A DNA stretch of 64,000 nucleotides from Euryodendron excelsum (taxonomy: Eukaryota > Streptophyta > Magnoliopsida > Ericales > Pentaphylacaceae). Positions 23,266 to 34,650 of the stretch are shown here, piece after piece (position 1 is the first letter of the stretch; each line of letters opens with the position of its first letter). Made by a program: the position numbers and the translations under genes. The stretch covers positions 15,804,001 through 15,868,000 of the forward strand of contig CM065384.1 of the NCBI GenBank assembly GCA_033060915.1, read 5' to 3'. A model generated the notes under the pieces. That model worked only from the letters and a program-made list of their open reading frames with translations, searched no databases and was not told the origin of the DNA.

Positions 23266-24099
23266 ACTGTCGCGCCTAGATTTTTCGCACTCGAGGAATA
23301 CTCACACAAGCGAAAAAAATTATGTACTCTCCCATTGGAACTCACCCTCCTAGAAGAATGAGTATCACTAGGTTTGAATTGAAAATTGGTTTGAATTAAG
23401 GGCTTTTGGAAAAGATTTGGACTCACCACCTAACTTGGTTAAGGTGAGTTAGGTCACCTAAAAACTAGGAATAATTTGAAGACTACACTTAGGGTTTTTG
23501 AAAACGATTTTGAAAATATCTCCTCAAGAGAGGGTTTTTAAGAAAACAGGTTGCTTGGCAACCTTTGGAAAACATTTAGCCCATTTTTGAAAATAACTCC
23601 GTTTTGGTCTATGAAAACAGTGATTCTAGGTTTGGAGGTTGGTTACGTGTAGGGAAGACGCATTAAGCCATCACCCTACCCCACCCTTTTGGTACCTACA
23701 TGTCTATTTACCCTAGATTCACCTATGAGAGGCTTCAACCAACCAATGTTAAATCCTATCCACTTTAGAAAACAATGTTTTCAAAAGACATGATGCATGG
23801 TATGCAAGTGCAAGAAAAGAGAGTTGAAAAGTAGATTTGTAAATAGATTTGAAAATATAGATTTGAAATTGGAATTGAAAAGAGATTTGAAAAGAGTTAT
23901 GGAATTGAAAACTTGAAAAATGTTGTAACCGCACCCATGAGGGTTGCCTACGTATCCTTTTGGAGGAATCAGGTCAGTCGTAGTTCGGACAAGAGTCTGA
24001 TTGAAAATAGAAGAGTTGATTTGGAAAAGAATTAGAGTTGGAACTCGAATTGGAATTGGAAGAATAGGAAATTTGGACTGTGATTGAAAGATTTGAAAA

Positions 24100-25500
24100 G
24101 ATTGGTTTTTAAAGACCTAGACTTAGAAACTTAGAAAAGAAATATTGGACTTGACTTGGAAAGATAGAACTTGGAAGAAGGATTTGGACTTGTTTTGGAA
24201 AGTTGGAGGTTTAGGAAACCTAGACTTAGGAAAAATGAGAATTAAGAAAGACTTGAAATTTAGAAAAATTTGACTCGAATGTTAGACTTGGAAGATTTAG
24301 AAAGATTGGATTTAGGAAATGCTCGAATTAGGAAAGGTCCAGATCAGGAAAGTGTCATTTTAGAAAAATTTCATTTTAGAAAAGTTTTGGTTTAAGAAAG
24401 ATGTCAATTTAGGAAAATTTTAACTTAGGAAAGTTTTAGGTTTAGGAAAGTTTTCACATTAGGAAAGTCTCAACTTAGGAAAGTTTTGAATTAAGAAAGT
24501 TTTATTTTAAGAAAGGTTTTGAAATATGAAAGTTTTGAAAATAAGAAAGTTTTGAGTTTAGAAAGTTTTAGATTTGGAAAGAAGTTTTAGGAAAGTTTAG
24601 AACTTAGAAAATTTTAGAGTTTGAAAGTTTCGGATTTAGAAAATTTAAGATTTAGGAAGTTTTAGAGTTTGAGTTTTAGAAAACCTTGAGATTAGGAAAG
24701 ATTGAGTTTAGGAAAGATTTGAAAACTTGGATTTGGAAAGTTAAGATTTAGAAAGGGGTAGATTAGGAAGGATTTGAATTAGGAAAGATTTAGACTAGGA
24801 AGAGTTAAGATTCCTATTTCCTAAAACAAGGGATTGGATTTTGTTTCTAAAAGGGAAGGTTGGATTTTGTTTCCAAAAACGGAGGATTGGATCTAGTTTC
24901 CTAAACGGAAAGATTGGATTTGGTTTTCTAGAGGGAAGATTTGATTTGATAAGGATTTGGAAAATGAAGTTTTAGAAACCCTAGATTTGGAAGTGTATAG
25001 TTTTGACGTAGAAAATACGTTTTGAAAATATGTATAGTTTTGATGTGAAATAAGAGGTTTTGAAAACCTAAGTTTTAAGGCAATATTAAGAATCATGTTT
25101 TTCGAAAGAGAATTAGGGTTTCCTAATTATTGGCTCTAGGGCTTGACTTGGGTTCTAAGGAAAGAGTTTTTTGGAAAGTGCGTTTTTGAAAACGAAGATT
25201 TTTAGAAGGGAATCCTAGAGAGGAGTTTCTAGAAAGAAGATTTTGAAAAGAGTTTTTAGAAAGACTCATAGAAGAAGATTGTTGGACAGAGAGTTTCCTA
25301 GGAAAGAGATTTAGGGGGCGTTTTTAGAAAGTTGGTTTTGAGGAGAGTGTTTTGGAAAGAAGTTTAAAAGGAGAAGTATTGGAAAATAGATTTTTGGAGG
25401 GAGTGTTTAGAAAATAATTTTGAAAAGGGGAATTTTTGGAAAGCATGTTGAAAAAGAGGGTTTTAAAAAAAGAGACTTTTGAAAAGAGAGTTTTTTGAAA
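24100..25500 (-). repeat. Degenerate purine-rich U5 repeat
   Basis: The stretch holds over a hundred loose copies of 'ttaggaaagttttgaa'-like words, with strong purine bias on the plus strand (pyrimidine-rich in the transcript sense). There is no fixed period. The same texture occupies the same LTR position in S3 (27250-28950), D (37150-38500 and 50600-51960) and S2 (53990-54950). The short reading frames here are by-products. Confidence 0.8.
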
Positions 25501-26330
25501 AGTATACAAATATCTTACTTTCCTAAAGCGATTCTATCCATAAGAAGGCTAGAACCACTTTAAGAAAGTGGTTTTGAAAACAATAAGGAGTTGAAAATAT
25601 GGACCGTGTTGGTCACTTTAAATATAGCACTTTCCTAAAGCAACCCTAGCTATGGAAAGGCTAAAATCACCCTAGGATTATAATTTTGAAAACAAGTTTT
25701 GAAAAAGAAGATTTTGATATAATTTTGAAAACAAGTTTGAAATGATTTTGAAAGCGACTTTGAAAACAAATTTTGGAAGAATGCAAGAATCGTGATATGT
25801 ATAATGCAAATTTGGGGTCGTGAACATACAAGGTTAAGGCTTCACCACATAATCAAAGGGGCTGAATCCACGTGGTCTCTAGTTAGACTAAAAGAAAGCC
25901 CCCGACACGGTGACCCTCCAATAGCCTAATCCTACACATGGACCGGGAGTCCCCTTATTTCAAGCATGTAAAGAAAGGGGGGGGGGGGGGAAAGAGATGG
26001 GGGATTAAAATAGAGAAAACTCAAGTGAGTTAGGAAAGATAAGAGAGAGGGGGGAAGTGCAAAAATTTAATTAAGAAATCTACCTTGTCTTATTTATTTC
26101 ACTTTGCTTTGCGCGCCTTGCTCTTCTTGCTTTTTCTTCGGTCTTCGCTTTAGTCTTCGAGAGCTTTGTCATGGTCTTTGAGAGCTTCAAGTTGCAGCAA
26201 TCCAAGTTTTCAATGGAGGGTTGGAGACTAGTGTATAAGTGTATGAGGGTGTATAGGAGTGTATAAGAGGCTAGGGTTTGTGTATGGTGGCTAGGGTTTA
26301 GAAAACCTAGGGAAGCTAGAGTTTTGGGAG

Positions 26331-26335
26331 GCTAC
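26331..26335. repeat. TSD of solo LTR S3 (GCTAC / ACTAC)
   Basis: GCTAC at 26331-26335 and ACTAC at 31895-31899 flank S3, with one G-to-A difference. Removing S3 and one copy rejoins 'gttttgggaggctac' to 'gatctttgtgtatc', which matches the uninterrupted LTR text at bases 11-40. Confidence 0.75.
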
Positions 26336-27249
26336 TGTCGCGCCTAGATTTTTCGCACTCGAGGAATACTCGCACAAGCAAGAAAAATATTGTACTCTCT
26401 CGTTAGAACTCACCCTCCTAGAAGAATGAGTGCGACTAAGTTTGAATTGAAAATTGATTTGAATAAAGGGCTTTTGGAAAAGATTTGGAGTCACCACCTA
26501 ACTTGATTAAGGTGAGTTAGGTCACCTAAAAACTAAGCATAATCCGAAAACTACACTTAGGGTTTTGGGAAAATGATTTTTGAAAATATCTCCTCAAGAG
26601 AGGGTTTTTAAGAAAAATAGGTTGTTTGACAACCTTTGGAAAACATTTAGCCCTTTTTTAAAAATAACTCTGTTTGATCTTTGAAAACAGTGATTCTAGG
26701 TTCAGAGGTTGGTTACGTGTAGGGAAGACGCACTAAGCCATCACCCTACCCCGCCCTTTTAGTACCTACATGCCAATCTACCCTAGATTCACCTATGAGA
26801 GTCTCCAACTAACTAATGTTCAATCCTATTTACTTTGGAAAAGAATGTTTAAAAAGGCATGATGCATGATATGCAAGTGCAAGTTAAGAGAATTGAAAAA
26901 TAGATTTTGAAATAAATTTGAAAAGAATTTGATTTGATTTTAGAAGAGATTTGAAAAGATAGAATTGGAATTAGAATATTTTAGAAATTGGAAATAAAGA
27001 TTTGGAAATAGATTTTTGAAATTGGAAACTTGAAATAGATATGGAATTGGAGATTGAAGAAGATTATAGAATTGAAGATTTGGAAAGGTTTTGTGGAATT
27101 GGAAACTTGAAAAATGTTATGAAATTTGAAATTTGAAAAATGTTGTGACCGCACCCATGAGGGTTGCCTATGTATCATTTTGGAGGAATCAGGTTAGTTG
27201 TAGTTCGGACAAAAGTCCGATAGAAGGTATGATTGGAAGAAAGAGATTT

Positions 27250-28950
27250 TTGGAAATTGGATTGGAAGATTGAGAGATTGAACTTTGATTGAAAGATTTG
27301 AAAAGATTTGATTTTGAAAGAGTTGGTTTTAGGAAACCTAGACTTAGGAAATAGAGAATTTAGAAAGGATTCGAGATTTAGAAAGATTTGACTTGAATGT
27401 TGGACTTGGAAGATTTAGGAAAGGATTGGATTTAGGAAATGTTCGAATTAGGAAAGGTCCGACTTAGGAAAGTTTCGAATTAGGAAAGGTCCGATTTTAG
27501 AAAGTTTCAAATTAGGAAAGTTTTCGACTTAGGAAAGTTTTGAATTTGGAATGTTTTGAAATAGGGAAGTTTTGAAAATTGAAAAGTTTCATTTTAAAAA
27601 AGGTTTTGAAATAGGAAAGTGTTGAATTTAGAAATATTTTGAATTTAGAAAGTTTCAAGTTAAGAAACTTTTGAATTTGGAAAGCTTAGAATTTTAGAAA
27701 GATTTTAAATTAGGAAAGATTTGAATTTAGAAAGCTTCTAGAATTTTTGGAAGATTCAAAATTTTGAGTTTTAGAAAGATTTGAAAATCTAGATTTGGGA
27801 GTTAAAGTTTGGAAAGGATGTGGAATTAAGAAAGGTTGGAATAAGGAAAGGTTTAGACTTTGAAAGATTTGAAGTTTAGGAAAGTTTAGAACTTAGAAAA
27901 TTTTAGATTTTGAAAGTTTCAAATTTAGAAAGTTTAAGATTTAGAAAGTTTTAAAGTTTGAGTTTTAAAAAATCTTGAAATTAGGAAATGTTTGGATTTA
28001 GGAAAGGCTTGAAAACTTAGAATTGGAAAATTGAGATTTGGAAAGGGATAGAGTTAGGAAAGGGTTGAATTATGAAAGATTTGGAAGCTTAATGTTTAAG
28101 GAAAGATTTGAAAGCTTTGGGAAACTTATGATTTAAGAAGGTAGGAAATTAGAAAAGAGGGGAATTAGGAAAGATTTAGATTAGGAAGGGATTGGATTTT
28201 GTTTCTAAAAGAGAAAGTTCGATTGTGTTTCCAAAAACGGAGGATTGGATCTAGTTTCCTAAACGGGAGATTGGATTTGGTTTTCTAGAGGGAAGATTAG
28301 ATTTGACAAGGATTTGGAAAGGGAGGTTTTAGAAACCCTAAATTTGAAAGACTATAGTTTTGACGTAGCAAATAAGTTTTGGAAATATGTATAGTTTTGA
28401 TGTAGAAAACAAGATGTTTTGGAAACCTAGATTTGGGGCAAAGTTTGAAAACCATATTTTTGGGAAGAAAATTAGGGTTTCCTAATGGTTAGCTCTAGGG
28501 CTTGACTTGGACTCTAAGGAAAAAAGATTTTTGGAAAGTGTGATTTTTGGAAACAAGTTTTTGGAAGGAAATCCTAGAGAAGAGTTTCTAAAGGAAAGAT
28601 TTTGGAAAGAGAGTTTTTTAGAAAGATTTTTTGAAGGAGATTCTTGGAGAGAGTTTTTAGGAAAGTGAATTCAGGGAGTGTTTTTAGAAAGTGAATTTTG
28701 AGGAGAAAGAGTTTTTGGAAAGAGATCCTGGTGAGGAGTTTTTTAAAAAGAGATTTTTAAGAAATAGATTTAGGAAGAGGTTTTTCTAAGAAGGAAACCT
28801 AGGGAACGTTTTTGGAAAGTGGACCTTGAAGAGAGCGTTTTGGAAAGGAGTTTAAAAGGAGAAGTTTTGGAAAATAGATTTTTGGAGGAAGTTTTTGAAA
28901 ATAATTTTGGAAATGTGAGTTTTAGGAAAGTATGTTGAAAAAGAGATTTT
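27250..28950 (-). repeat. Degenerate purine-rich U5 repeat of S3
   Basis: Same 'aggaaag/ttttgaa' texture and LTR position as at 24100-25500. No gene is seen in it. Confidence 0.75.
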
Positions 28951-29869
28951 TAGGAAGAGAGACTTTTGAAAAAGGAGTTTTTAGAAGGTGTAAAAAAGAA
29001 ATCTCACTTTCCTAAAGTAATTCTAACCATAAGAGGGCTAGAACCACTTTAGGAAAGCGGTTTTGAAAACGACAAGGGTCAAAAATATGGACCATGAAAG
29101 TCACTTTAAATGTAACACTTTCCTAAAGCAACCCTAGCCATGGAAAGAATAGAATCACCATATGATGGTGATTTTGAAAACAAGTTTTGAAAAAGGAGAT
29201 TTTGATGCAATTTTGAAAACAAGTTTGAAAACGATTTTGAAAACAACTTTTGGAAGAATGCAAGAATCATGATATGCACAATGCAAGTTTGGGGTCGTGA
29301 ATATACAAAGTTAAGGTTTCACCACATAATCAAGGGGGCCGAACCCACGTGGTCTACGGTTAGCCTAAAGGAAAGCCCCCGACACGGTGACCCTCCGATA
29401 GTCTAATCCTATACACGGACTGAGAGTCCCCTTGTTTCAAGCATGCAAATAAAGTGGGGAAAGAGATGGGGGATTAAAATAGAGAAAACCCAAGTGGGTT
29501 AGGAGAGAGAAGAGAGAGGGGGGAAGTGCGAAAATTTAAATAGAAAGCCTACCGTATGTCTTATTTATTTTGCGCGCCTTGCTTGTCTTTGGTCTTCGTC
29601 TTGATCTTCATCTTCAATCTTCAAGAGTTGTCTTCAATCTTCAAACTTCTTATTATAGCTCTTCAAGTCTTCAAAGGAGAGTTGAAGGCTAGTGTATAAG
29701 TGTATGAAGTTGTGTATGAGTGTATAGGAGGCTAGGGTTTAGTGTATGGAGGCTAGGGTTTAGAAAACCTAAAGAAGCTAGGGTTTAGGGAGTGTTTGAG
29801 CTCTCTATATCGAATATTGGTGTTTTTAGACTGAGTTTTCGGACCTCTTTCACGTTGAAGGAGGCTCTG

Positions 29870-29877
29870 TATTTATA
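29870..29877 (-). promoter_or_regulatory. TATA box of S3
   Basis: TATAAATA on the minus strand is followed by CAGAGCCTCCTTCAACGTGA. It is preceded in U3 by a palindromic GGCGCC block at 29886-29960, the family's standard core promoter. Confidence 0.75.
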
Positions 29878-29885
29878 GACGTAGG

Positions 29886-29960
29886 ACAGACCTGGCGCCT
29901 CTTGCTGTGGCGCCAGGGCAAAATTCCTCTTGGCGCCACTAGGAGGGGCACCAGGCCAAT
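29886..29960. promoter_or_regulatory. GGCGCCA palindrome block upstream of TATA (S3)
   Basis: The block contains 'tggcgccagg' and 'ttggcgccactaggaggggcaccagg', an imperfect hyphenated palindrome. Equivalent blocks lie at 31990-32070, 36180-36236, 49596-49690 and 52958-53012. A symmetrical site just upstream of the TATA box may bind a dimeric regulator, which is inference. Confidence 0.5.
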
Positions 29961-30318
29961 TCTTGGCTTGGCATTTAGGTCGGCAAGCAACATATCTTTG
30001 ACTAGATTTAAGCGCCTATATTAGTGACTACCATGCAATTTTTAGCCTGGCTTCACTAGGAGTGACTCCGGAAAGTCTGGAAATGATTTGAAGAGGCCGA
30101 GAATGACCCGGAAGGCCGAAAAAGAGTAGAAACACTTAAAACAGTATCCTAGAGGTATTTGACTTGAAAAGTGAGGATAGGATGTATTGAAAGGGTTGAC
30201 CGGGCCTTTAGGAGCAAAACGGTCAATCGAATCGGGAAGCAACCGGGACGGACTCGGATTGTCTCGGAAGAGGACTCGAGACTTGGAAACATTATTTAGA
30301 ATGTTCCCAAAGGTTGCA

Positions 30319-30790
30319 GATTTGATACCCAAAGCTGGTGTGGTCGGAAAAGGCGACCAGCCCTCCAAGGGCAAAACGACCATTTTGCACCGTGCTTGTC
30401 AGAATTGACTTAGAATGATCTGGGAAGATAGAAGAAGGTTGAGAATACTATAAGAAGCAATCTTGAGAAGTCACTGGTTTGATACCCAGAGCCGGTGTGG
30501 TTGGAAAAGGAGACTGGCCCACCAGGGGTAAAACGGCCATTTTGTACCAGGTTTGCCGAAACTGACTCGGAATGATCCGAAAAGGTAAAGGAAGATTGAG
30601 AATACTATAAGAAACAATCTCAAGAGATTACCGGTTTAATACCCAGGGCCGATGCGGTTCCTGGGGCGTTTCGATGCCTAGGGGCAAAATGTTCATATTG
30701 ACCGGAAAGTCTCAGAAAAGGCCCAATGGGCAGTTTGGTCATTTTTCACTGAAGTGGGCCAGCAGGCACTAGTGTTGACCTGAGTTTTGA
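30319..30790 (-). repeat. 157-bp U3 modules of S3, about 2.5 copies
   Basis: 'tttgatacccaaagctgg' at 30319 recurs in variant form at 30476 and 30633. Each copy carries 'gagaatactataagaa' and a 'gcaaaacg' block. Confidence 0.75.
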
Positions 30791-31149
30791 GTGTTTTCGC
30801 CACTCTGACGGCGGTCGTCATGACATAGGGGTTTGTTGGCAATTCCCTATATCGACCTGTTTGCGAGTATTTCTGCTACTTTGACGGTTGCAATGTTTGC
30901 GAGTATTTTCGCTACTCTGATGGTTCGCTATCATTCCCGAGATTGCCTGATCTTGGAAAGCTGCTAAAGGGGACTTAGCGCCTGAGAAGTCAATTTTTTC
31001 AAAAGGCATGCCTAAACGGACATTTCTGCATTGGCAGGCTAGCAAGCGCCAAAGGTGGATCGTTATACCATCTAGGGGACTTAGGGTCTTGTCCTGGTCG
31101 ACATGTTTAAAGGGACTTACCGTTTTGAAGAGCTTTTCTTTAAAAAACA

Positions 31150-31712
31150 TGCCGGACCATCTCGAGGAACAAACTGTCTCGAGAGAGGGATTGGGAAGGG
31201 GACTTACCGTCTTCGGAAAGACGTGCCTAATTTTGTACCGTCTCAAGGAATAAACTGTCTCGAGAGAGGGATTGGAAAGGGGACTTACCGTCTTCGAAAA
31301 GACGTGCCTGATTTGGAACTGTCTCGAGGAATAAACTGTCTTGAGAGAGGGATTGGAAAGGGGACTTACCGTCTTCGGAAAGACGTGCCTGATTTGGAAC
31401 CGTCTCGAGGAATAAACTATCTCGAGAGAGGGATTGGAAAGGGGTCTTATCGTCTTCGAAAAGACGTGCCTGATTTGGAACAGTCTCGAGGAATAAATTG
31501 TCCTTAAAGAGGGATTGGAAAGGGGACTTACCGTCTTCAGAAAGGCGTGCCTGATTTGAAATAGATTTACCGTCTCAAGGAATCAACTGTCTCAAGAGAG
31601 GGGTTGGAGTTGGAAAGGGGTCTTATCCTCTTTAGAAAGACGTGCCAAACTTGGAACCGTCTCGAGGAATAAACTGTCTCGAGAGAGGGATTGGAATTGG
31701 AATTGGAAAGAA
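31150..31712. repeat. Short tandem array of S3 (81-bp, then 87-89-bp units)
   Basis: The word 'gtctcgaggaa' starts at 31159, 31240, 31321, 31402 and 31483 (81-bp spacing), then at 31572 and 31659 (89 and 87 bp). The last units gain 'agatttaccgtctcaaggaa', the linker of the 94-bp satellite. The core still reads 'cttaccgtcttcgg'. This array therefore holds both the short unit and a transitional unit close to the amplified one. Confidence 0.9.
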
Positions 31713-31971
31713 CAATGCCCCTAAGGGCATTTTGGTCATTTTGCCTCTATTTGGGCCAGGCGGGCTCGCGAAGTGATGAACAGACGGGATTTGGACTTAG
31801 AAAGTTGGTTTCGATTGGAATATGCCCATAATGATTTGAACACAAGTCTGGATAGAGTATAGACTGCCGAGCGGTCAAAAATGGGGTGCTTACAACTACG
31901 ATCTTTGTGTATCGAAAGTTAGGGTTTTTAAACTGAGTTTGCAGACCCCTTTCACACTGGAAGAGGCTCTA

Positions 31972-31979
31972 TATTTATA
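31972..31979 (-). promoter_or_regulatory. TATA box of element B 5' LTR
   Basis: TATAAATA on the minus strand, followed by TAGAGCCTC, in the same context as the sister LTRs. Confidence 0.7.
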
Positions 31980-32415
31980 GACAAATGAATGCACTGGTGC
32001 CTGTTGCAGTGGCGCTAGGCAATTTTTTGGCTTGGGGCCACTACTAGTGGCGCCAACCATTTAGGAAATGTTTAAGGTCGGCAAACAACGTATCTTTAGA
32101 AGATTTGGGCACCTGTACTAGTGACTACCATGTAATTTTTAGCCTTACTTCACTAGGAATGACTCCGGAAGGTCCGGGGATGAATTGAAGGGGCCGAGAA
32201 TGACCCGGAGAGCTGGAAAGGGACAAGAACCATTAGAATAATGTCTCAGGGACAAAGGACTTGAAAAATGATAATGAGATTTGTTAGAAGGGTTGACCAG
32301 GCCATTAAGGGCAAAACAGTCAACTAGGCTAGAAAGCTACTGGGACGGACTCGGAATGTCCCAAAAGGAGACTCGAGGTTTGGAAACATTATTTAGAATG
32401 TTTCCAAAGGTTACC

Positions 32416-32800
32416 AGTTTGATACCCAGAGCCGGTGTGGTTGGAAAAGGAGACCGGCCTGCTATGGGCAAAACAGTCATTTTGTACCGGGTTTGCCGGA
32501 ATTTACTCGAAATGATCTGAAAAGATAAAGGAAGGATAGGAATACTATAAGGAGCATTCCCGAGAGGCTACTAGTTTGATACCCAGAGCCAGTGTGGTTA
32601 GAAAAGGCGACTGGCCCACTAGGGGCAAAACAGTCATTTCGCACTGGGTTTGCCGAAACTAACTCGGAATGATTCGAAAATATAAAGAAAGGTTGAGAAT
32701 ACTATAGGAAGCATTATTGGGAGGTTACCGGTTTGATACCCAGAGCTGGTATGGTTGTCGAGGCGTTTGGATGCCTAGGGGCAAAATGGTCATTTAGCTT
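32416..32800 (-). repeat. 157-bp U3 modules, about 2.5 copies
   Basis: '(a/g)gtttgatacccagagc' begins at 32416, 32573 and 32730, exactly 157 bp apart. Each copy has the 'gcaaaacagtcattt' and 'aatactata' blocks. Confidence 0.8.
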
Positions 32801-32946
32801 CAAATGGGCCCTACGAGCCCAAGAAGCAACCGGTGAACTGAATTGAAGTTTAGAAGTCGTGTTAGAGTTCGAATATGCGTGTGATGTGTGAAAATGAGCC
32901 TAGTTGGGCCAGAGATTGCCGAGCGGACAAAAATGGGGTGCTTACA

Positions 32947-33007
32947 ACTCTCCTTCGAAATACTCTGCAACTATGATTCCATCTGGATTTGCTTCTCCTT
33001 CCGTAAC
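32947..33007 (-). pseudogene. gag: Fragment of element A gag (C-terminal part)
   Basis: This 61-bp remnant sits between two opposite LTR ends. Read on the minus strand from 33007 it continues the frame interrupted at 56052: 'PLLDDAVNIV' there, then 'TEGEANPDGIIVAEYFEGE' here. Element D has 'PLLDHTVNMILVEMEGKGEF' in the same place. This shows that S2 with D inside it was inserted into this gag, and that element B then joined at 32946. Confidence 0.8.
33003..33007. repeat. TSD of solo LTR S2 (GTAAC / ATAAC)
   Basis: GTAAC at 33003-33007 and ATAAC at 56047-56051 differ by one G-to-A change. The reading frame of element A's gag continues across the pair. Confidence 0.75.
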
Positions 33008-34461
33008 TGTAAACACCCCATTTTTGCCCGCTTGACAGTATCTAGTTTGTACAATCTTGAGTTCAAGTCAATATAGACATATTCCAGTCCAAACCAGCTT
33101 TTCAGGCATAATCCAGTCAATCAATCGCTTCGCAGGCCCACTGGGCCCAAATAGAGGCAAAATGATCAAAATGCCCTTGTGGCATTACTTGGTCCAATTC
33201 CCGTGGGCATGTCTTCCTAGTGACGGTAAGTCCCCATTTTAATCTCCAATCCAATTTCAACTCTAAGTCCAATTCTAATTCCAATCAAATCTGGTACACC
33301 TTCCGAGAATGTTAATCTCTCAGGAGGTAAAACAATCCAATCTGACAAATTTTTTGAGAAAAGTCTTTGGAATGTTAAGTCCCTTTAAACCCGTTGACTG
33401 AGACGAGACCCCAAGTCCCTGAGATGGTAGAACGGTCCACCTTTGGCACCTACTAGCCCGCAAATGGTCATTTTGTCCGTTATTCAACACGTCTTTTGAG
33501 AAAGTTGATTCCTTAGATGATAAGTCCACCTAACAGCTTCCCGAGATCAGGTAGTCTCTGAATGAACGTCAGAGTGGCAAAAACACTTGTAAACATCACA
33601 ACCGTCAGAGTGGCAGAAACACTCGTAAACAAGTCAACATTGGGAATTGCCAACAAACCCCCCATGTCACGGGACCGAATTCACCTCTTGGCCTTGAAAT
33701 GTTTACCAAAGGATGAGATACCTTTGGAAACCAACTCATCACAGACCACAGAGTGACAGAAACATTCAAAACCCAGGTCAACACCAGTGCTCGCTAGCCC
33801 ACTCCGGTGAAAAATGACCAAATTGCCCCTAGGGCCATTTTCGGCATGTTTCTTGATAAATTACCTAAGTCCTCAGAACAGTAAGTCCACAGTTTCAAAA
33901 TCATCCCAAAGATAATCCGGCATGTTTAAGTGCCTTCCAGTCAGTCTAGGCTAATTCCGGGACCATTCGGTCAAAATGACAATTTTGTCCCTAAGCCTCC
34001 AAATGCCTCCGGGAACCACACCGGCTATGGGTATCAAACCAGTAACCTTTTGAGAATGCTTCTTATAGTATTCCTGACCTTCCATTATCTTTTCGGATCA
34101 TTCCGAGTCAATTCTGGCAAACCCAGTGCAAAAGTGTCCATTTTGCACCTGGTGGGCCAGTCGCCTTTTTCGACCACACCGGCTTTGGGTATCAAATCGG
34201 AACTCCCTTGGAGCACTCTGGTTAGTGTTTCCAACCTTCAAGTCCGCTCATGGATTATTCTGAGTCCATTTTGGTATGTTTCCGATCTAGTTAACCGTTT
34301 TGACCCTAAGAGCTCGGTCGAATATTTCGACCTTGTTTTTCAAGTCCATTACCCCTAGGATACTATTTCAAGGTATTCTACCCATTTTCAGCCTTCTAGA
34401 CTATTCCCAGACCTTCCGGAGTCACTCCTAGTGGGGCTAGGCTAAAAAAATGCATGGTAGT
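33008..34461 (+). mobile_element. Solo LTR S2, U3 part (split by element D)
   Basis: It begins TGTAAACACCCCATTTTT, a G-to-A variant of the family terminus. It has one copy of the array core ('gacggtaagtcccc' near 33223), the enhancer-like triplet (33564-33770) and 157-bp modules on the plus strand. At 34461 it is cut by element D and resumes at 52873 ('cactaagacaggcgccc'). The matching uninterrupted text is 'gcatggtagtcactag' at 49527-49542. It has no PBS on either side and is flanked by gag of element A, so it is a solo LTR. Confidence 0.85.
34457..34461. repeat. TSD of element D (GTAGT)
   Basis: GTAGT at 34457-34461 is repeated exactly at 52868-52872, directly outside the two ends of element D. 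A 5-bp duplication is standard for Ty3/gypsy integrase. Confidence 0.95.
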
Positions 34462-34650
34462 TGTAAGCACCCCATTTTTGACCGCTCGGCAGTCTACAGT
34501 CCGTCTAGATTTGTATTGAAGTCAATGTGGATATATCCTGAGTCAAATCAACTTTCCAAGTCTAATCCCATCTATCCATCGCTTCGCGGGCCTGCCAGGC
34601 CCAAATAGAGGCAAAATGACCAAAATGCCCTTAGGGGCATTGTTCGGTCC

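Larger units (their letters stand above)
18024..23267 (-). mobile_element. Element B internal region, Gag-only, non-autonomous
   Basis: The 5.2-kb internal region lies between the LTR ends at 18023 and 23268. In element direction it holds a PBS (23265-23248), a leader with a poly-C run, a splice-acceptor-like site (21743), a frameshifted gag (about 21735-20294) and about 2.1 kb of non-coding sequence. Short stretches at 19370-19530 and 19030-19060 match the post-gag part of D (43460-43660 and about 44320-44345). No polymerase region and no PMD gene are visible. It is inserted in the gag of element A, with ACTCT (32947-32951) as the expected right TSD. Confidence 0.75.
23268..26335 (-). mobile_element. 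Element B 5' LTR, U5 side (split by S3)
   Basis: The LTR's 3' end is at 23268 (minus strand ends '..GCGCGACA') beside the PBS. This part contains the conserved 'GATACGTAGGCAACCCTCAT' block (complement at 23935-23960), the 'tcggac..gtccg' inverted repeat, a long purine-rich degenerate repeat (about 24100-25500) and a G run at 25977-25990. It is interrupted at 26335 by solo LTR S3 and resumes at 31900. With the U3 part the whole LTR is about 4.1 kb. Confidence 0.85.
26336..31894 (-). mobile_element. Solo LTR S3 (5.56 kb)
   Basis: On the minus strand it starts at 31894 with TGTAAGCACCCCATTTTT and ends at 26336 with '..GCGCGACA', with no PBS or internal region on either side. It has a U3 of about 2.0 kb carrying a short tandem array (31150-31712), enhancer-like repeats (about 30790-30925), 157-bp modules (30319-30790), GGCGCCA palindromes (29886-29960) and a TATA box (29870-29877). 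R-U5 is about 3.5 kb. Solo LTRs arise by recombination between the two LTRs of a former full element. The target was the 5' LTR of element B. Confidence 0.9.
31900..32946 (-). mobile_element. Element B 5' LTR, U3 side
   Basis: This continues the LTR begun at 23268. The 5' terminus is at 32946 (minus strand TGTAAGCACCCCATTTTT). The U3 is compact (about 970 bp): it has three 157-bp modules, a palindrome block and a TATA box, but neither the tandem array nor the enhancer-like triplet. Beyond its first 30 bases it does not match the outer U3 of the LTR at 18023, although the two would be expected to pair. Confidence 0.85.

Noticed and set aside
24893..28000. Phe/Ser/Lys-rich short frames in U5 parts
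   Set aside because: They result from purine-rich degenerate repeats and are equally present in all LTRs at shifting positions.
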